In this document: in pieces, positions 19,601-26,865 of the stretch
Position numbering within the stretch: the first letter of the stretch is position 1
Layout: the number at the start of each line of letters is the position of its first letter
Assembly (NCBI GenBank): GCA_015059045.1
Contig: SVBD01000012.1
Span: 1 to 46,683, forward strand
Source: Erysipelotrichaceae bacterium
Lineage (GTDB): Bacteria > Bacillota_I > Bacilli_A > RFN20 > CAG-449
Direction of reading: 5' to 3'
Length of the DNA: 46,683 nt
The notes under the pieces: model-generated
Told to the model about the DNA's origin: nothing
Database searches by the model: none
The model's input: the letters and a program-made list of their open reading frames with translations, nothing else
Made by a program: the position numbers and the translations under genes

Positions 19601-20208
19601 TGAGTAATGACGTGTGTTTCATCATTTTTACATGTTAAAGTTAATGTACATTCATTTTCTTCCCATGCATAGCTAGCTTGGTAGTCATGACCTAATTTTG
19701 TTTCGCCAATAGCTGTTTTTGAGTCAGTATAAGTATTTCCTTCATATTCTAAAGTTGCAGTATATAATACTGAGCCATCCTCTTCACATGTAGGGTCACT
19801 AACTTGAGTAATGACTTCCATCGGTTCTGTAATAATATGTGTTTCATCATTTTTACATGTAAACACTAAATTACATTCATTTCCTACCCATTCATATGAT
19901 TGTGCGTAATCATGACCTAATGCTTCTCCATATTCGAATGTTTCGCTACCTTTTTCTCCACAAGCACATGAATAATAGTAGATAGCCTTTGTCTCACAAG
20001 TTGCTGCATCTTTAAGATATTTTTCTTGTGCGATTTCTTCAGTGAAACTACAAGTATGAACGCTTGTTGAAGGTTCATTTGATGAAGGTTTACCAGAAGA
20101 AGTACCTCCACCAATAATGTCTCCTCCTAAATCACCACATGAGAATAGCGTTAAAGCTCCAAGAGAAAAAAGAGCCGCGCTTAATAAAAAAGGTTTTATC
20201 TTTTTCAT
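16657..20208 (-). CDS. BspA-like leucine-rich-repeat surface lipoprotein
   Basis: The 1183-residue protein starts with a lipoprotein signal peptide whose lipobox ends LFSC, so Cys24 is the anchor. A Ser/Gly/Thr linker follows, then two tandem repeats of about 74 residues (99-172 and 174-248; each holds ECxLxxTCKNDETHxIT) and a CxxC motif, YCSVCGE. From about residue 268 to about 1145 there are many LRR_5/BspA (Treponema pallidum-type) repeats such as IGDYAFGLCKSLESFKVPANVTEI. Such proteins are exposed on the cell surface and in other species bind host proteins or other bacteria; the ligand here is unknown. RBS TAGGAGG precedes ATG at 20208. It is monocistronic, with its own promoter and terminator. 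Confidence 0.9.
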   Translation of the reverse strand: MKKIKPFLLSAALFSLGALTLFSCGDLGGDIIGGGTSSGKPSSNEPSTSVHTCSFTEEIAQEKYLKDAATCETKAIYYYSCACGEKGSETFEYGEALGHDYAQSYEWVGNECNLVFTCKNDETHIITEPMEVITQVSDPTCEEDGSVLYTATLEYEGNTYTDSKTAIGETKLGHDYQASYAWEENECTLTLTCKNDETHVITQAMEVTSGVITDPTCTSLGVRLYTATYEYDGETYISTLEVDEPKAPHTYVDKYCSVCGEREYSTGLEFELSEDETYYEVIGMGECTDTELWIPKTHNDLPVKKIRQNAFANQTTLTIVVVPDSVVEIGVAAFYGCSSIEKMEIPFVGMRNDDNTTDGVNLFGVIFGNSYFDGATKTEQCYDGLHYRTFYIPNSLTEVVVTGGTFKGAEFYQCQNIINVVVTAELTELPKSSFFNCPKLKSVTLPDTVELIGDYAFGLCKSLESFKVPANVTEIGASAFTSCVKLTSVEFNENLLTIKGSAFNGCELLDNVILPEGLTTISNDAFEQCYELKEIVLPSTLEVIGWRAFYMCTSLEDIKIPEGVKEIMSEAFAHCTSLQYFTAPDNSKIGINLLSGCTSLVHISLPYLELLTGISNGIEYEHTYLGYYFGAENYAQHGSKLPTTLISIRIASGKIYARSFDGMDLVKIILGKDLEYVVLGLSASDCVVFEGTENDWAKLNKSVTNYAPHFYFTSESNELYELETLVIDDGLEVIDEGAFYNMDSLINVTIPASVKEVKHAAFYSENIKNVYFKGTMADWANIYFEDITSTPMFYGQHFFLLDENNEWVEVTELVIPGTIKEIGYQFTSFDNVTSITIEEGVETIGERAFYNSRLLEEIVIPTSVTSIGHGALMKCIAIKSITIPFVGDSIKTNDAEVKYPLGYIFGDIGNNTDTDNDLCYSQTYEGNKWTFYDVPLTLESVTVTGGNLLTNGFFGIRIKTLVVGEGVKFIYQDGLRGLNSLENLTLPFVGLAKSYEDTSNYYPLGWMFGTISNSGALGGVRQNIEYVNQNGEITGVSSEILYQVPNTLRNVTVNGGYISGYAFKNCGMLTSVTLADGVTGMGVDTFRYCTDLETIFFSNTITNVSVRSFFGCAAGKTLSLYFYGTRAEMYALIDGKEVINSSVKYAYSEVNPYENPADPLDIYYNFWHYDEEGNIVVWEKPAQ

Positions 20209-20273
20209 ATTTTCCTCCTATGTATCAATAAATCTATGCTGACGATAAGATTTTATTGATTAATAACACTATA

Positions 20274-20302
20274 ATAATATTATTATTAAGTTTAAAAGTC
20301 AA
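20274..20302 (-). promoter_or_regulatory. Promoter of the BspA-like gene
   Basis: The minus strand has -35 TTGACT (20297-20302), a 17-base spacer and -10 TATTAT (20274-20279). The 5' untranslated region is about 60 bases. The -10 region lies in an AT-only palindrome. Confidence 0.65.
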
Positions 20303-20370
20303 TTAAGGTATTTCTTTTTAAAATGAAATTTTATTATAAGAAAATTCTTTTTTATATTCATTTAAAATAA

Positions 20371-20376
20371 TATAAT
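20371..20376 (+). promoter_or_regulatory. -10 element of the rsmF-like gene
   Basis: A perfect TATAAT lies 24 bases upstream of the ATG at 20400. The -35 position is a T-run only, so recognition would be weak or need an UP-like AT tract. Confidence 0.4.
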
Positions 20377-20399
20377 ATTATCTAGCCAAGAGGATTATT

Positions 20400-21692
20400 A
20401 TGACATTTGAAGAACATTTAGAAAAATATTTATCAAAAGAAGAAATTAATTCTTTATTATCTTCTCTAGAAGGTAAAAGTAAAAAATCAATAATCATTAA
20501 CACTAATAAAATTGATGATGATTTTATTTTATCTAAATTTCCTCTTCTTACTCCTCACCCAATCGTAAAGCATTGCTATATTTATGAAGAAGATACATAT
20601 CAACTTGGGAAACATATTTATTTTGAACAGGGCTTATACTATATCTTTGAACCATGTTCAGGACTAGTTAATCATTTTTTAGACGCCAAAGAAAATGATA
20701 TGGTTTTAGATTTATGTGCTGCTCCAGGAGGTAAAACTTCACATCTAGGAATTATTAAAAATAATAAAGGAATTATCGTTAGTAATGAAATTTCTAGAGA
20801 AAGATCTTTAATTTTATCAAGTAATATTGAAAGAATGGGATTTAACAATGTTATTGTTACTAATAATACTATTGATGATTTTAGAAGCTATGAAAACTAC
20901 TTTGATAAAATAATTTTAGATGCCCCATGTTCAGGCTCTGGAATGTTTAGAAAAGAAAGTAAAATGAAAGATGATTGGACTTATAGTAAAGTTACTTCTC
21001 TTTCTGAATTACAAAAAGAATTAATCATTAAAGCCTATTCTTTATTAAAACCAGGTGGAACTTTAGTTTACTCTACTTGTTCTTTCTCTTATGAAGAGGA
21101 TGAAGAAGTTGTTAAATATCTTTTAGAAAAGACAAACGCTAAGTTATCAGAGTTTGAAAATCACGAATTCTACTACCAATCAAATGAAAAAATTGGTATT
21201 CATCTTTTTCCTCATTTATTTCCAGGAGAAGGTCATTATATTTGTAAAATAGAAAAACCATTTGATCCTACTATTAATTTTATTAATAGAAAAATCAAAG
21301 AATCTAATAAATTTGATGATATTAAAAAAATATGTCAAGTAGATGGTTATATCTATAATTTTGAAAATATCTATTATTTACTACCAGAATATTTTGACTT
21401 TAAAAAGTTAAAAATTATTCGTGGAGGATTAAAACTAGGGACTAAAGAAAAATATGGTTTTGAAGTTGATCACGCCTTATCCCATTATTTAGTTAATTAT
21501 CCAAACGAAATCGAATTAAATAAAGACGAATTAGTTTCTTATATTCAAGGTAACTCGTTAAATAAAAATACCAAAGATGGATTACTCCTAGTTAAATATC
21601 AAGGAAATTCCCTTGGATTTAGTAAATCCACTAAAGGAAGACTTAATAATAAATACCCTAAAGGGTTAAGAAAAAACAATATCATATATTAA
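20400..21692 (+). CDS. rsmF: RsmF-like rRNA (cytosine-C5) methyltransferase
   Basis: The 430-residue NOL1/NOP2/Sun methyltransferase is intact: SAM motif LDLCAAPGGKTSHL (about residues 102-115), catalytic/release cysteines in LDAPCSGSGMFRK and VYSTCSFSYEEDE. The C-terminal RNA-binding PUA-like region (GLKLGTKEKYGFEVDHALSHYL is split into conserved blocks) is as in RsmF/YebU and Gram-positive relatives. It probably methylates 16S rRNA; which cytosine cannot be read from the sequence. It contrasts with the degenerate RsmB homologue at 26866-28128. RBS AGAGGA precedes the ATG. Confidence 0.88.
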   Translation: MTFEEHLEKYLSKEEINSLLSSLEGKSKKSIIINTNKIDDDFILSKFPLLTPHPIVKHCYIYEEDTYQLGKHIYFEQGLYYIFEPCSGLVNHFLDAKENDMVLDLCAAPGGKTSHLGIIKNNKGIIVSNEISRERSLILSSNIERMGFNNVIVTNNTIDDFRSYENYFDKIILDAPCSGSGMFRKESKMKDDWTYSKVTSLSELQKELIIKAYSLLKPGGTLVYSTCSFSYEEDEEVVKYLLEKTNAKLSEFENHEFYYQSNEKIGIHLFPHLFPGEGHYICKIEKPFDPTINFINRKIKESNKFDDIKKICQVDGYIYNFENIYYLLPEYFDFKKLKIIRGGLKLGTKEKYGFEVDHALSHYLVNYPNEIELNKDELVSYIQGNSLNKNTKDGLLLVKYQGNSLGFSKSTKGRLNNKYPKGLRKNNIIY

Positions 21693-21716
21693 TTTAATTA
21701 ATTTAATTAAAAGTAT

Positions 21717-21745
21717 TTGCAAATAGATAAATGATTTGATATACT
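21717..21745 (+). promoter_or_regulatory. Promoter of rpmB
   Basis: -35 TTGCAA (21717-21722), a 17-base spacer and -10 TATACT (21740-21745). The leader of about 40 bases contains a small GCGA/TCGC hairpin (21756-21768) and the strong RBS AAGGAGG at 21776-21782. Confidence 0.75.
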
Positions 21746-21791
21746 TATCAAGCAAGCGAAAAAATCGCATCTTTTAAGGAGGTTAGAAATT

Positions 21792-21989
21792 ATGGCAAGA
21801 GTATGTCCAGTAACTGGCAAAGGACCATTAAGTGGTAATAAACGTTCCCACTCCTTAATAGCGACTCGTAGAAGATGGAATGTCAACTTACAACCAGTTA
21901 AAGTCAACATTAATGGACGTGTTGTAACAATGAAATTATCTGCACGCGCTATTAAGACATTAAATAAGACAAGCAAAAAAGCTGCTTAA
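21792..21989 (+). CDS. rpmB: 50S ribosomal protein bL28
   Basis: The 65-residue ribosomal protein has the typical [17 protein letters not shown]-terminus, [20 protein letters not shown] in the middle and [11 protein letters not shown] near the end. It is the CxxC-lacking form. It lies next to the rpe/rsgA operon but on the opposite strand, as in Bacillus. It has its own promoter and terminator. Confidence 0.97.
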   Translation: MARVCPVTGKGPLSGNKRSHSLIATRRRWNVNLQPVKVNINGRVVTMKLSARAIKTLNKTSKKAA

Positions 21990-22008
21990 TTAATTAGTAA
22001 CAAAAAAC

Positions 22009-22036
22009 AAAGCTATCGAAACGATAGCTTTTTTTG
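22009..22036 (+). terminator. Terminator of rpmB
   Basis: A perfect 10-bp stem AAAGCTATCG/CGATAGCTTT with a 3-base loop runs into T7 on the plus strand. Confidence 0.9.
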
Positions 22037-22043
22037 TTTCTAT

Positions 22044-22072
22044 CAAAAAAAAATTATCGATTTCTCGATAAT
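22044..22072 (-). terminator. Terminator of the gmk-to-rpe operon
   Basis: A perfect 8-bp stem ATTATCGA/TCGATAAT with a 4-base loop is followed by T8 on the minus strand, just after the last gene. Confidence 0.85.
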
Positions 22073-22081
22073 TATCTTTAT

Positions 22082-22717
22082 CTAAATAAACAAAAATGTA
22101 ATCCCTAATATCAGATAAAATAAAACAAAACTAATAATATTAACCCATTCAAAGAACGCTAAAGGAAAAATTTTACCTCTTGTTAAATTCCCTTCTTCAT
22201 CTCTTTTTAGAATATACCAGTTTTTCAAAGAAGGTAAAAGTAAAATAACAATCAAAACTAATGCAATAACAAATGAAATAATAGTTAATGCTAAAGGATA
22301 TTTAGTAAAGGCAAATCTAATTCCTAAATAACCCAATAATAAATATATAAATATATTAAATAAGGATGAAAAGATAGCTAGTCCTTGATGTAATTTATAA
22401 TTCTTCATATCCACTACAAATAATGAAAGAATTAAAAATGCATTAATAACAATAACTAATGTTAAAACTTTCTCTATTAATAAATATTGATTAATAAAAA
22501 AGATATAAATACTAGATATACTACAAACTCCAAGCCATAAAGCAAGTAACCCTCTAAAAGTGATTAATAGACCATATGCTTTAGGTTTTATTTCATATGG
22601 GAACATAGTTAAATAATTATATTTCTCTTTCTTTTCAAAAGAATAAATATATCTACCAACTATCATACTTATAATAAATAAGACTATCGAAACTAAACAA
22701 ATATATGATTCAATCAT
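22082..22717 (-). CDS. Six-pass membrane protein of unknown function
   Basis: The 211-residue protein has about six transmembrane helices and short charged loops (FEKKEKYNYL, LKRDEEGNLTRGK). I recognise no family. Its ATG overlaps the rpe stop (ATGA), which places it as the last gene of the gmk-to-rpe operon. In Bacillus this position is taken by thiN (thiamine pyrophosphokinase), to which it has no resemblance. Confidence 0.6.
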   Translation of the reverse strand: MIESYICLVSIVLFIISMIVGRYIYSFEKKEKYNYLTMFPYEIKPKAYGLLITFRGLLALWLGVCSISSIYIFFINQYLLIEKVLTLVIVINAFLILSLFVVDMKNYKLHQGLAIFSSLFNIFIYLLLGYLGIRFAFTKYPLALTIISFVIALVLIVILLLPSLKNWYILKRDEEGNLTRGKIFPLAFFEWVNIISFVLFYLILGITFLFI

Positions 22718-23370
22718 AATAAGCTATCAATTCTTTCTTTATAATCTTCACTTTTTAAAATATATGAACCCGCAACAAGAATATCAACACCTTTTTCTTT
22801 ACAAAGAAGAGCAGTTTCACTATTAATTCCTCCGTCAACTTCAATGACAAAATTTAAGTTATTTTCTTTTTTAAAAGAAACTAATTTTTCAATTTTATCT
22901 AAAGCGGATGGAATAAAACTTTGTCCACCTTTTCCTGGAACAACACTCATAACTAATACGATAGAAAAGTGTTTTAACAAATGTAAAATACTTTCTACAT
23001 CTGTAGAAGGATTAATAACAATACCAGGAAGAATATTATTACTTCTAACTAAAGAAGCGTGCTTAATTAATTTTTCTTCATTTTCTGCTTCATAATGGAA
23101 AGTAATATATTTAACATTTTCTTTCATATATAAAGGAATATATTTATCTAAATCTGAACACATTAAATGAACATCTAAAATTGATTCATTTACATGATTA
23201 GATAAAACATCAATTTCTCCATCAACAAATGAAATATTACTAACAAATTCTCCATCCATAACATCAAAGTGGATTAATGATGCTCCAGAGGAAAGTAATT
23301 TATCACATGTGATAATTAAATCTTCTTTTTTTACCCCTAAGATTGAAGGACTAATTTGTACTCTTTTCAT
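22714..23370 (-). CDS. rpe: Ribulose-phosphate 3-epimerase
   Basis: The 218-residue TIM-barrel enzyme interconverts ribulose 5-phosphate and xylulose 5-phosphate. Family motifs: ISPSILG near the N-terminus, LIHFDVMDGEFV (metal and catalytic Asp), LDVHLM, VMSVVPGKGGQSFIP and IEVDGGIN. The stop codon is TGA in an ATGA overlap with the next gene; this is one of two clear cases in the window that TGA is a stop. The start overlaps the rsgA stop by one base. Confidence 0.96.
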   Translation of the reverse strand: MKRVQISPSILGVKKEDLIITCDKLLSSGASLIHFDVMDGEFVSNISFVDGEIDVLSNHVNESILDVHLMCSDLDKYIPLYMKENVKYITFHYEAENEEKLIKHASLVRSNNILPGIVINPSTDVESILHLLKHFSIVLVMSVVPGKGGQSFIPSALDKIEKLVSFKKENNLNFVIEVDGGINSETALLCKEKGVDILVAGSYILKSEDYKERIDSLL

Positions 23371-24233
23371 TAATAACGATCCTTTCTAGCGATTAATTCA
23401 TCTAGCATTTGTAAATAATTTTGATAATTTTCATTATCAAATTTACCTTGTTCTATTAATTCTTTAATTTTACAACCTGGTTCATTTTTATGTAGGCAAT
23501 TTGAGTATCTACAGTTTGTATAATGATCTTTAATTAATGGGAAAAAATTAGCTAAATCTTCTTTATAAATATCAAGTTCCAAAGAAGAAAAACCTGGAGT
23601 ATCACCAATAAAACCTTCCTTATAAGGAAGTAATACTACTTCTTTAGTTTGGTGTTTACCTCTTCCTAAAGCATGAGAGAATTCTCCAACTTGACGAGAA
23701 AAATCTTCGTCAATCAAATTAATAAGACTTGATTTACCAACTCCCGTTTGACCCATAAAAGCAATTACTTTTCCTTTAATCGCTTCTTTAATTTCATCTA
23801 AACCTTCTTTAGTTACTTTAGAATATGTTAAAACTTTTACTCCTAATAAGGAGTATTGATTAATAATTCTATTAACATTGACATCTTCACCTACTAAATC
23901 AGTTTTTGTCAAAATAATAAGAGGCTCAATAGAACTTAAATTAAGTAATGTCAAAAACTTATCTAATAGATAACTAGAATAATTAGGTTTAGCTAAGCTC
24001 ATAACCACAACACCTAAATCAATATTAGAGATTCGTGGTCTAATTAACATATTTTTTCTTTCTAAAACATCATCTAAAGTATTATCGTTAAGATTGATTT
24101 CAACATCATCTCCAACGATAATCTTTTTCTTTTTATGCTTTAAAATGCCTTTAGGAGAAACTTTTACAAGTTGTTTATTTTCTAAATAAACATCGTAAAC
24201 TCCTCCAATTGTTGCAATTACTTTTCCCTTCAT
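23370..24233 (-). CDS. rsgA: Ribosome small-subunit maturation GTPase RsgA
   Basis: The 287-residue circularly permuted GTPase has an N-terminal OB fold, G4-like LTKTD (108-112), the P-loop GQTGVGKSS (161-169), and DTPGFSSLEL as G3. The zinc-binding end is CRYSNCLHKNEPGC. It checks late 30S subunit maturation. Its position between prkC and rpe is the usual Gram-positive one; in Bacillus the homologue is a substrate of PrkC. Its start overlaps the kinase stop. Confidence 0.96.
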   Translation of the reverse strand: MKGKVIATIGGVYDVYLENKQLVKVSPKGILKHKKKKIIVGDDVEINLNDNTLDDVLERKNMLIRPRISNIDLGVVVMSLAKPNYSSYLLDKFLTLLNLSSIEPLIILTKTDLVGEDVNVNRIINQYSLLGVKVLTYSKVTKEGLDEIKEAIKGKVIAFMGQTGVGKSSLINLIDEDFSRQVGEFSHALGRGKHQTKEVVLLPYKEGFIGDTPGFSSLELDIYKEDLANFFPLIKDHYTNCRYSNCLHKNEPGCKIKELIEQGKFDNENYQNYLQMLDELIARKDRY

Positions 24234-25105
24234 TACTTTTTACCAAATAATTTTTGGAAGAAACTCTTCTTATTGATTAAAGAAGGATCACGTAAAATAC
24301 GATCGATATCTTTTCTCATATCAAGCGCTGATTTGTATCTATTACTTGGATTTTTTTCACAAGCTTTATTAATAATTTTTTCTACATAAGGAGGAACCTT
24401 AGAATTTAATTTTCTTACTGAAGGCATCTTCTCTCTAATATGTTTTAATGCGACGTTAATTGGAGTTTCATCGTCAAATGGAACTTTTCCAGTTAATAAT
24501 TCAAAAAAAGTAATACCTAAAGCGTAAATATCTGAAGCGATGTTAGGTTTATTTCCTTGGGAAATTTCAGGCGCAAGATAGTGAACTGAACCTACTACTA
24601 CTTCACTACGAGTTACACGGCTATTATTTTGGAAGGTAGCAATACCAAAATCACCAAGTTTAATAGTTGAATCACTACTGATATATACGTTTTGTGGTTT
24701 AATATCACGATGGATTACTCCATGTTGATGAGCGTGTAATGCTGCAGAAGTTAATTGATACATAATATCGCAAGCTTCAATAACAGAGAATTTACCACGA
24801 ACATTTAAAACATCTCTTAAAGTTTGTCCTTTAATAAATTCATTTACCATATATGGTCTACCTTCGTATGTACCAATATTAATTACACGAACGATGTTTT
24901 GATGATTTAAACTTGCAGCAGTTCTTGCTTCTCTTTCAAATCTTGTTAAGTTAACAGGATTCTTCATTGTGTCTTCTTTAATAATTTTAACCGCTACTTC
25001 TTTTCGTGTTATTAAATCATCTGCAAGATAAACAATAGCCATTCCACCCTCACCAAGTAATGACTTAATTTTATATCTTTCATCAATTATATCTTGTAGT
25101 TTCAT
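24233..25105 (-). CDS. Ser/Thr protein kinase, PrkC-type, lacking TM and PASTA domains
   Basis: The 290-residue Hanks-type kinase is complete in its catalytic domain: glycine loop LGEGGMAIVY (18-26), K40, E59, HRDIKPQN (132-139, catalytic D134), DFG at 152-154 and the APE motif near 178-180. After the kinase domain it ends within about 30 residues in a basic tail (SFFQKLFGKK). The transmembrane helix and the PASTA repeats that let PrkC/Stk1 sense muropeptides are absent. The frame ends in a clean stop right at rsgA, so this is not a visible frameshift. It is coupled to prpC through an ATGA overlap. Confidence 0.92.
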   Translation of the reverse strand: MKLQDIIDERYKIKSLLGEGGMAIVYLADDLITRKEVAVKIIKEDTMKNPVNLTRFEREARTAASLNHQNIVRVINIGTYEGRPYMVNEFIKGQTLRDVLNVRGKFSVIEACDIMYQLTSAALHAHQHGVIHRDIKPQNVYISSDSTIKLGDFGIATFQNNSRVTRSEVVVGSVHYLAPEISQGNKPNIASDIYALGITFFELLTGKVPFDDETPINVALKHIREKMPSVRKLNSKVPPYVEKIINKACEKNPSNRYKSALDMRKDIDRILRDPSLINKKSFFQKLFGKK

Positions 25106-25827
25106 TGTTTATCCTCCCATAATGCAATTGCTATATTATCTTTACCTCCATTGAGGTTAGATAGATTTACTAATTCTTCAACTTTCTTTTGAGTAGAAAT
25201 ATCTTTTTGTAAAATTCTTTCAATATACTCTAAATCAACCATGTTATATAAGCCATCTGAACATAATAAAATTTTATTTAGTTTCTTTCTATATATTTTA
25301 GTTGCGATACTTAATGTTGGATAAGTTCCTAAAGCATTCATTAAAATGTGTTTTTTAGGATGAGTGAATTTTTCTTCATATGTGATTTTTCCAGTTTTAT
25401 ATAAGAATTCTACATAAGTTTGATCTTCACTAATCTGGACTAATTTATCATCATTATAGAAATAACATCTAGAATCTCCTACATTACAAACAATAACTTT
25501 ATTTTTGTATATTGCTGCAAGAATGATAGTAGTTCCCATATCTGCATATTCAATAAGTGAACTTCCTAATTTATTTACTTCTCTATTAGCTCTTTTAATA
25601 GATCTAATTAAAGCTTGCCTTAAAAAGAAAGTGGATCTAAATTTTTTATATCTAAGTAATCTTTCTTTAATTATTTTCATTGCTAAAGAACTAGCGGTAT
25701 CACCTTTATTATGACCACCCATACCGTCAAGAACCATCATAAAAGTAACATCTTGTACATTAAAGATGTCGCAATTATCTTCGTTTCTCTCTCTTACTTG
25801 TCCTTTGTGTGTTTGAAAATAGTACAT
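25102..25827 (-). CDS. prpC: PP2C-family Ser/Thr phosphatase (PrpC/Stp)
   Basis: The 241-residue metal-dependent phosphatase has the metal-binding motifs RNEDN near the start, LDGMGGHNKGD, GDSR, LLCSDGLYNMV and GGKDNIAIAL. It reverses phosphorylation by the neighbouring kinase in Gram-positive bacteria. It ends with TGA in an ATGA overlap with the kinase start, so the pair is made together. Confidence 0.95.
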   Translation of the reverse strand: MYYFQTHKGQVRERNEDNCDIFNVQDVTFMMVLDGMGGHNKGDTASSLAMKIIKERLLRYKKFRSTFFLRQALIRSIKRANREVNKLGSSLIEYADMGTTIILAAIYKNKVIVCNVGDSRCYFYNDDKLVQISEDQTYVEFLYKTGKITYEEKFTHPKKHILMNALGTYPTLSIATKIYRKKLNKILLCSDGLYNMVDLEYIERILQKDISTQKKVEELVNLSNLNGGKDNIAIALWEDKQ

Positions 25828-25828
25828 T

Positions 25829-26863
25829 TTAACCTCTTTGATTTTTAGCCCTTAATTGACCACAAGCAGCATCAATATCTGTGCCAAATTCTTTTCTAAT
25901 TGTTGTTGTAACTCCATGTTTCATTAAATAATCCATGAAAGCTTTGACCTTTGAGTTTTCCGCTCTTTGATATCCATGTTCATCAACTGGATTATATGGA
26001 ATCAAATTTACATATGCATAAGTTGGTTTAATTAACTCAACTAATTCTTTCGCACATTCTAAAGAATCATTAACATCTTTTAACATGATGTATTCATATG
26101 TAACTCTTCTATCTGCAAGTTCAATATATTTTTTTACTGCAGGAATTAATACTTCTAAAGGATATGCTTTATTAATTTTCATAATACGATTTCTCAATTC
26201 ATTATTTGGAGCGTGAAGAGAAATTGCTAAATTAATTTGTAATCCTTCTTGACCATACTTAATAATTTTATCTGGAATTCCACAAGTTGAAACTGTAATA
26301 TGTCTAGCGCCAATAGCAAAAGCTTTTTGATCATTTACAATTCTAACAAAATCCATTACATTGTCATAATTATCAAAAGGTTCACCCGTACCCATAACAA
26401 CGACATGAGTTACTCTTTCATTAGATTCTTTTAATAAATCGTTTAAAACTAAAATTTCCCCAACCATTTCATGTGGTAATAAATTTCTTTGTTTTTTTAA
26501 TAAACCTGATGCACAGAATGAACATCCCATAGAACAACCAACTTGGCTTGAAACACATGCAACATTACCATAATTATATCTCATTAAAACTGTTTCAATT
26601 TTTGCCCCATCTTCCATTTCTAATAGAAGTTTAATAGTTCCATCACTTGCAATTTGCTTAATAAATACTTTTGGTTTTTCTAAACAATATTTTTCTTTTA
26701 ATACTTCTCTAAACGCTTTGGAAATATCACTCATTTCATCAAAATCAGTTACTCCCTTTTCATAAATCCAAGTGAAAAGTTGCTTCGCGCGGTATTTTGT
26801 TTGACCTTCTTGAAGCATCAATTCTACTAATTTATCTAAAGTTAATCCATATAGATTAATCAT
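25829..26863 (-). CDS. rlmN: 23S rRNA (A2503-C2)/tRNA methyltransferase RlmN
   Basis: The 344-residue radical-SAM enzyme methylates C2 of A2503 in 23S rRNA and A37 in some tRNAs. The Fe-S motif is CSMGCSFCASG; VVMGTGEPFDNYDNV and ISLHAPNNELRN are family blocks. The second catalytic Cys is in the C-terminal DIDAACGQL. The length is standard. It lies 1 base upstream of prpC. Confidence 0.96.
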   Translation of the reverse strand: MINLYGLTLDKLVELMLQEGQTKYRAKQLFTWIYEKGVTDFDEMSDISKAFREVLKEKYCLEKPKVFIKQIASDGTIKLLLEMEDGAKIETVLMRYNYGNVACVSSQVGCSMGCSFCASGLLKKQRNLLPHEMVGEILVLNDLLKESNERVTHVVVMGTGEPFDNYDNVMDFVRIVNDQKAFAIGARHITVSTCGIPDKIIKYGQEGLQINLAISLHAPNNELRNRIMKINKAYPLEVLIPAVKKYIELADRRVTYEYIMLKDVNDSLECAKELVELIKPTYAYVNLIPYNPVDEHGYQRAENSKVKAFMDYLMKHGVTTTIRKEFGTDIDAACGQLRAKNQRG

Positions 26864-26865
26864 AA

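Noticed and set aside
20271-20290. ATAATAATATTATTAT palindrome as an operator
   Set aside because: It is an AT-only sequence in a very AT-rich spacer and coincides with the -10 box; chance is sufficient.
21707-21976. 89-codon frame antisense to rpmB
   Set aside because: It is a shadow of the real bL28 gene, which has promoter, RBS and terminator on the plus strand.
24233-25105. Frameshifted or truncated PASTA kinase gene
   Set aside because: The stop codon overlaps the rsgA start directly, so there is no remnant sequence that could encode TM or PASTA domains. The short form is the gene as it stands.
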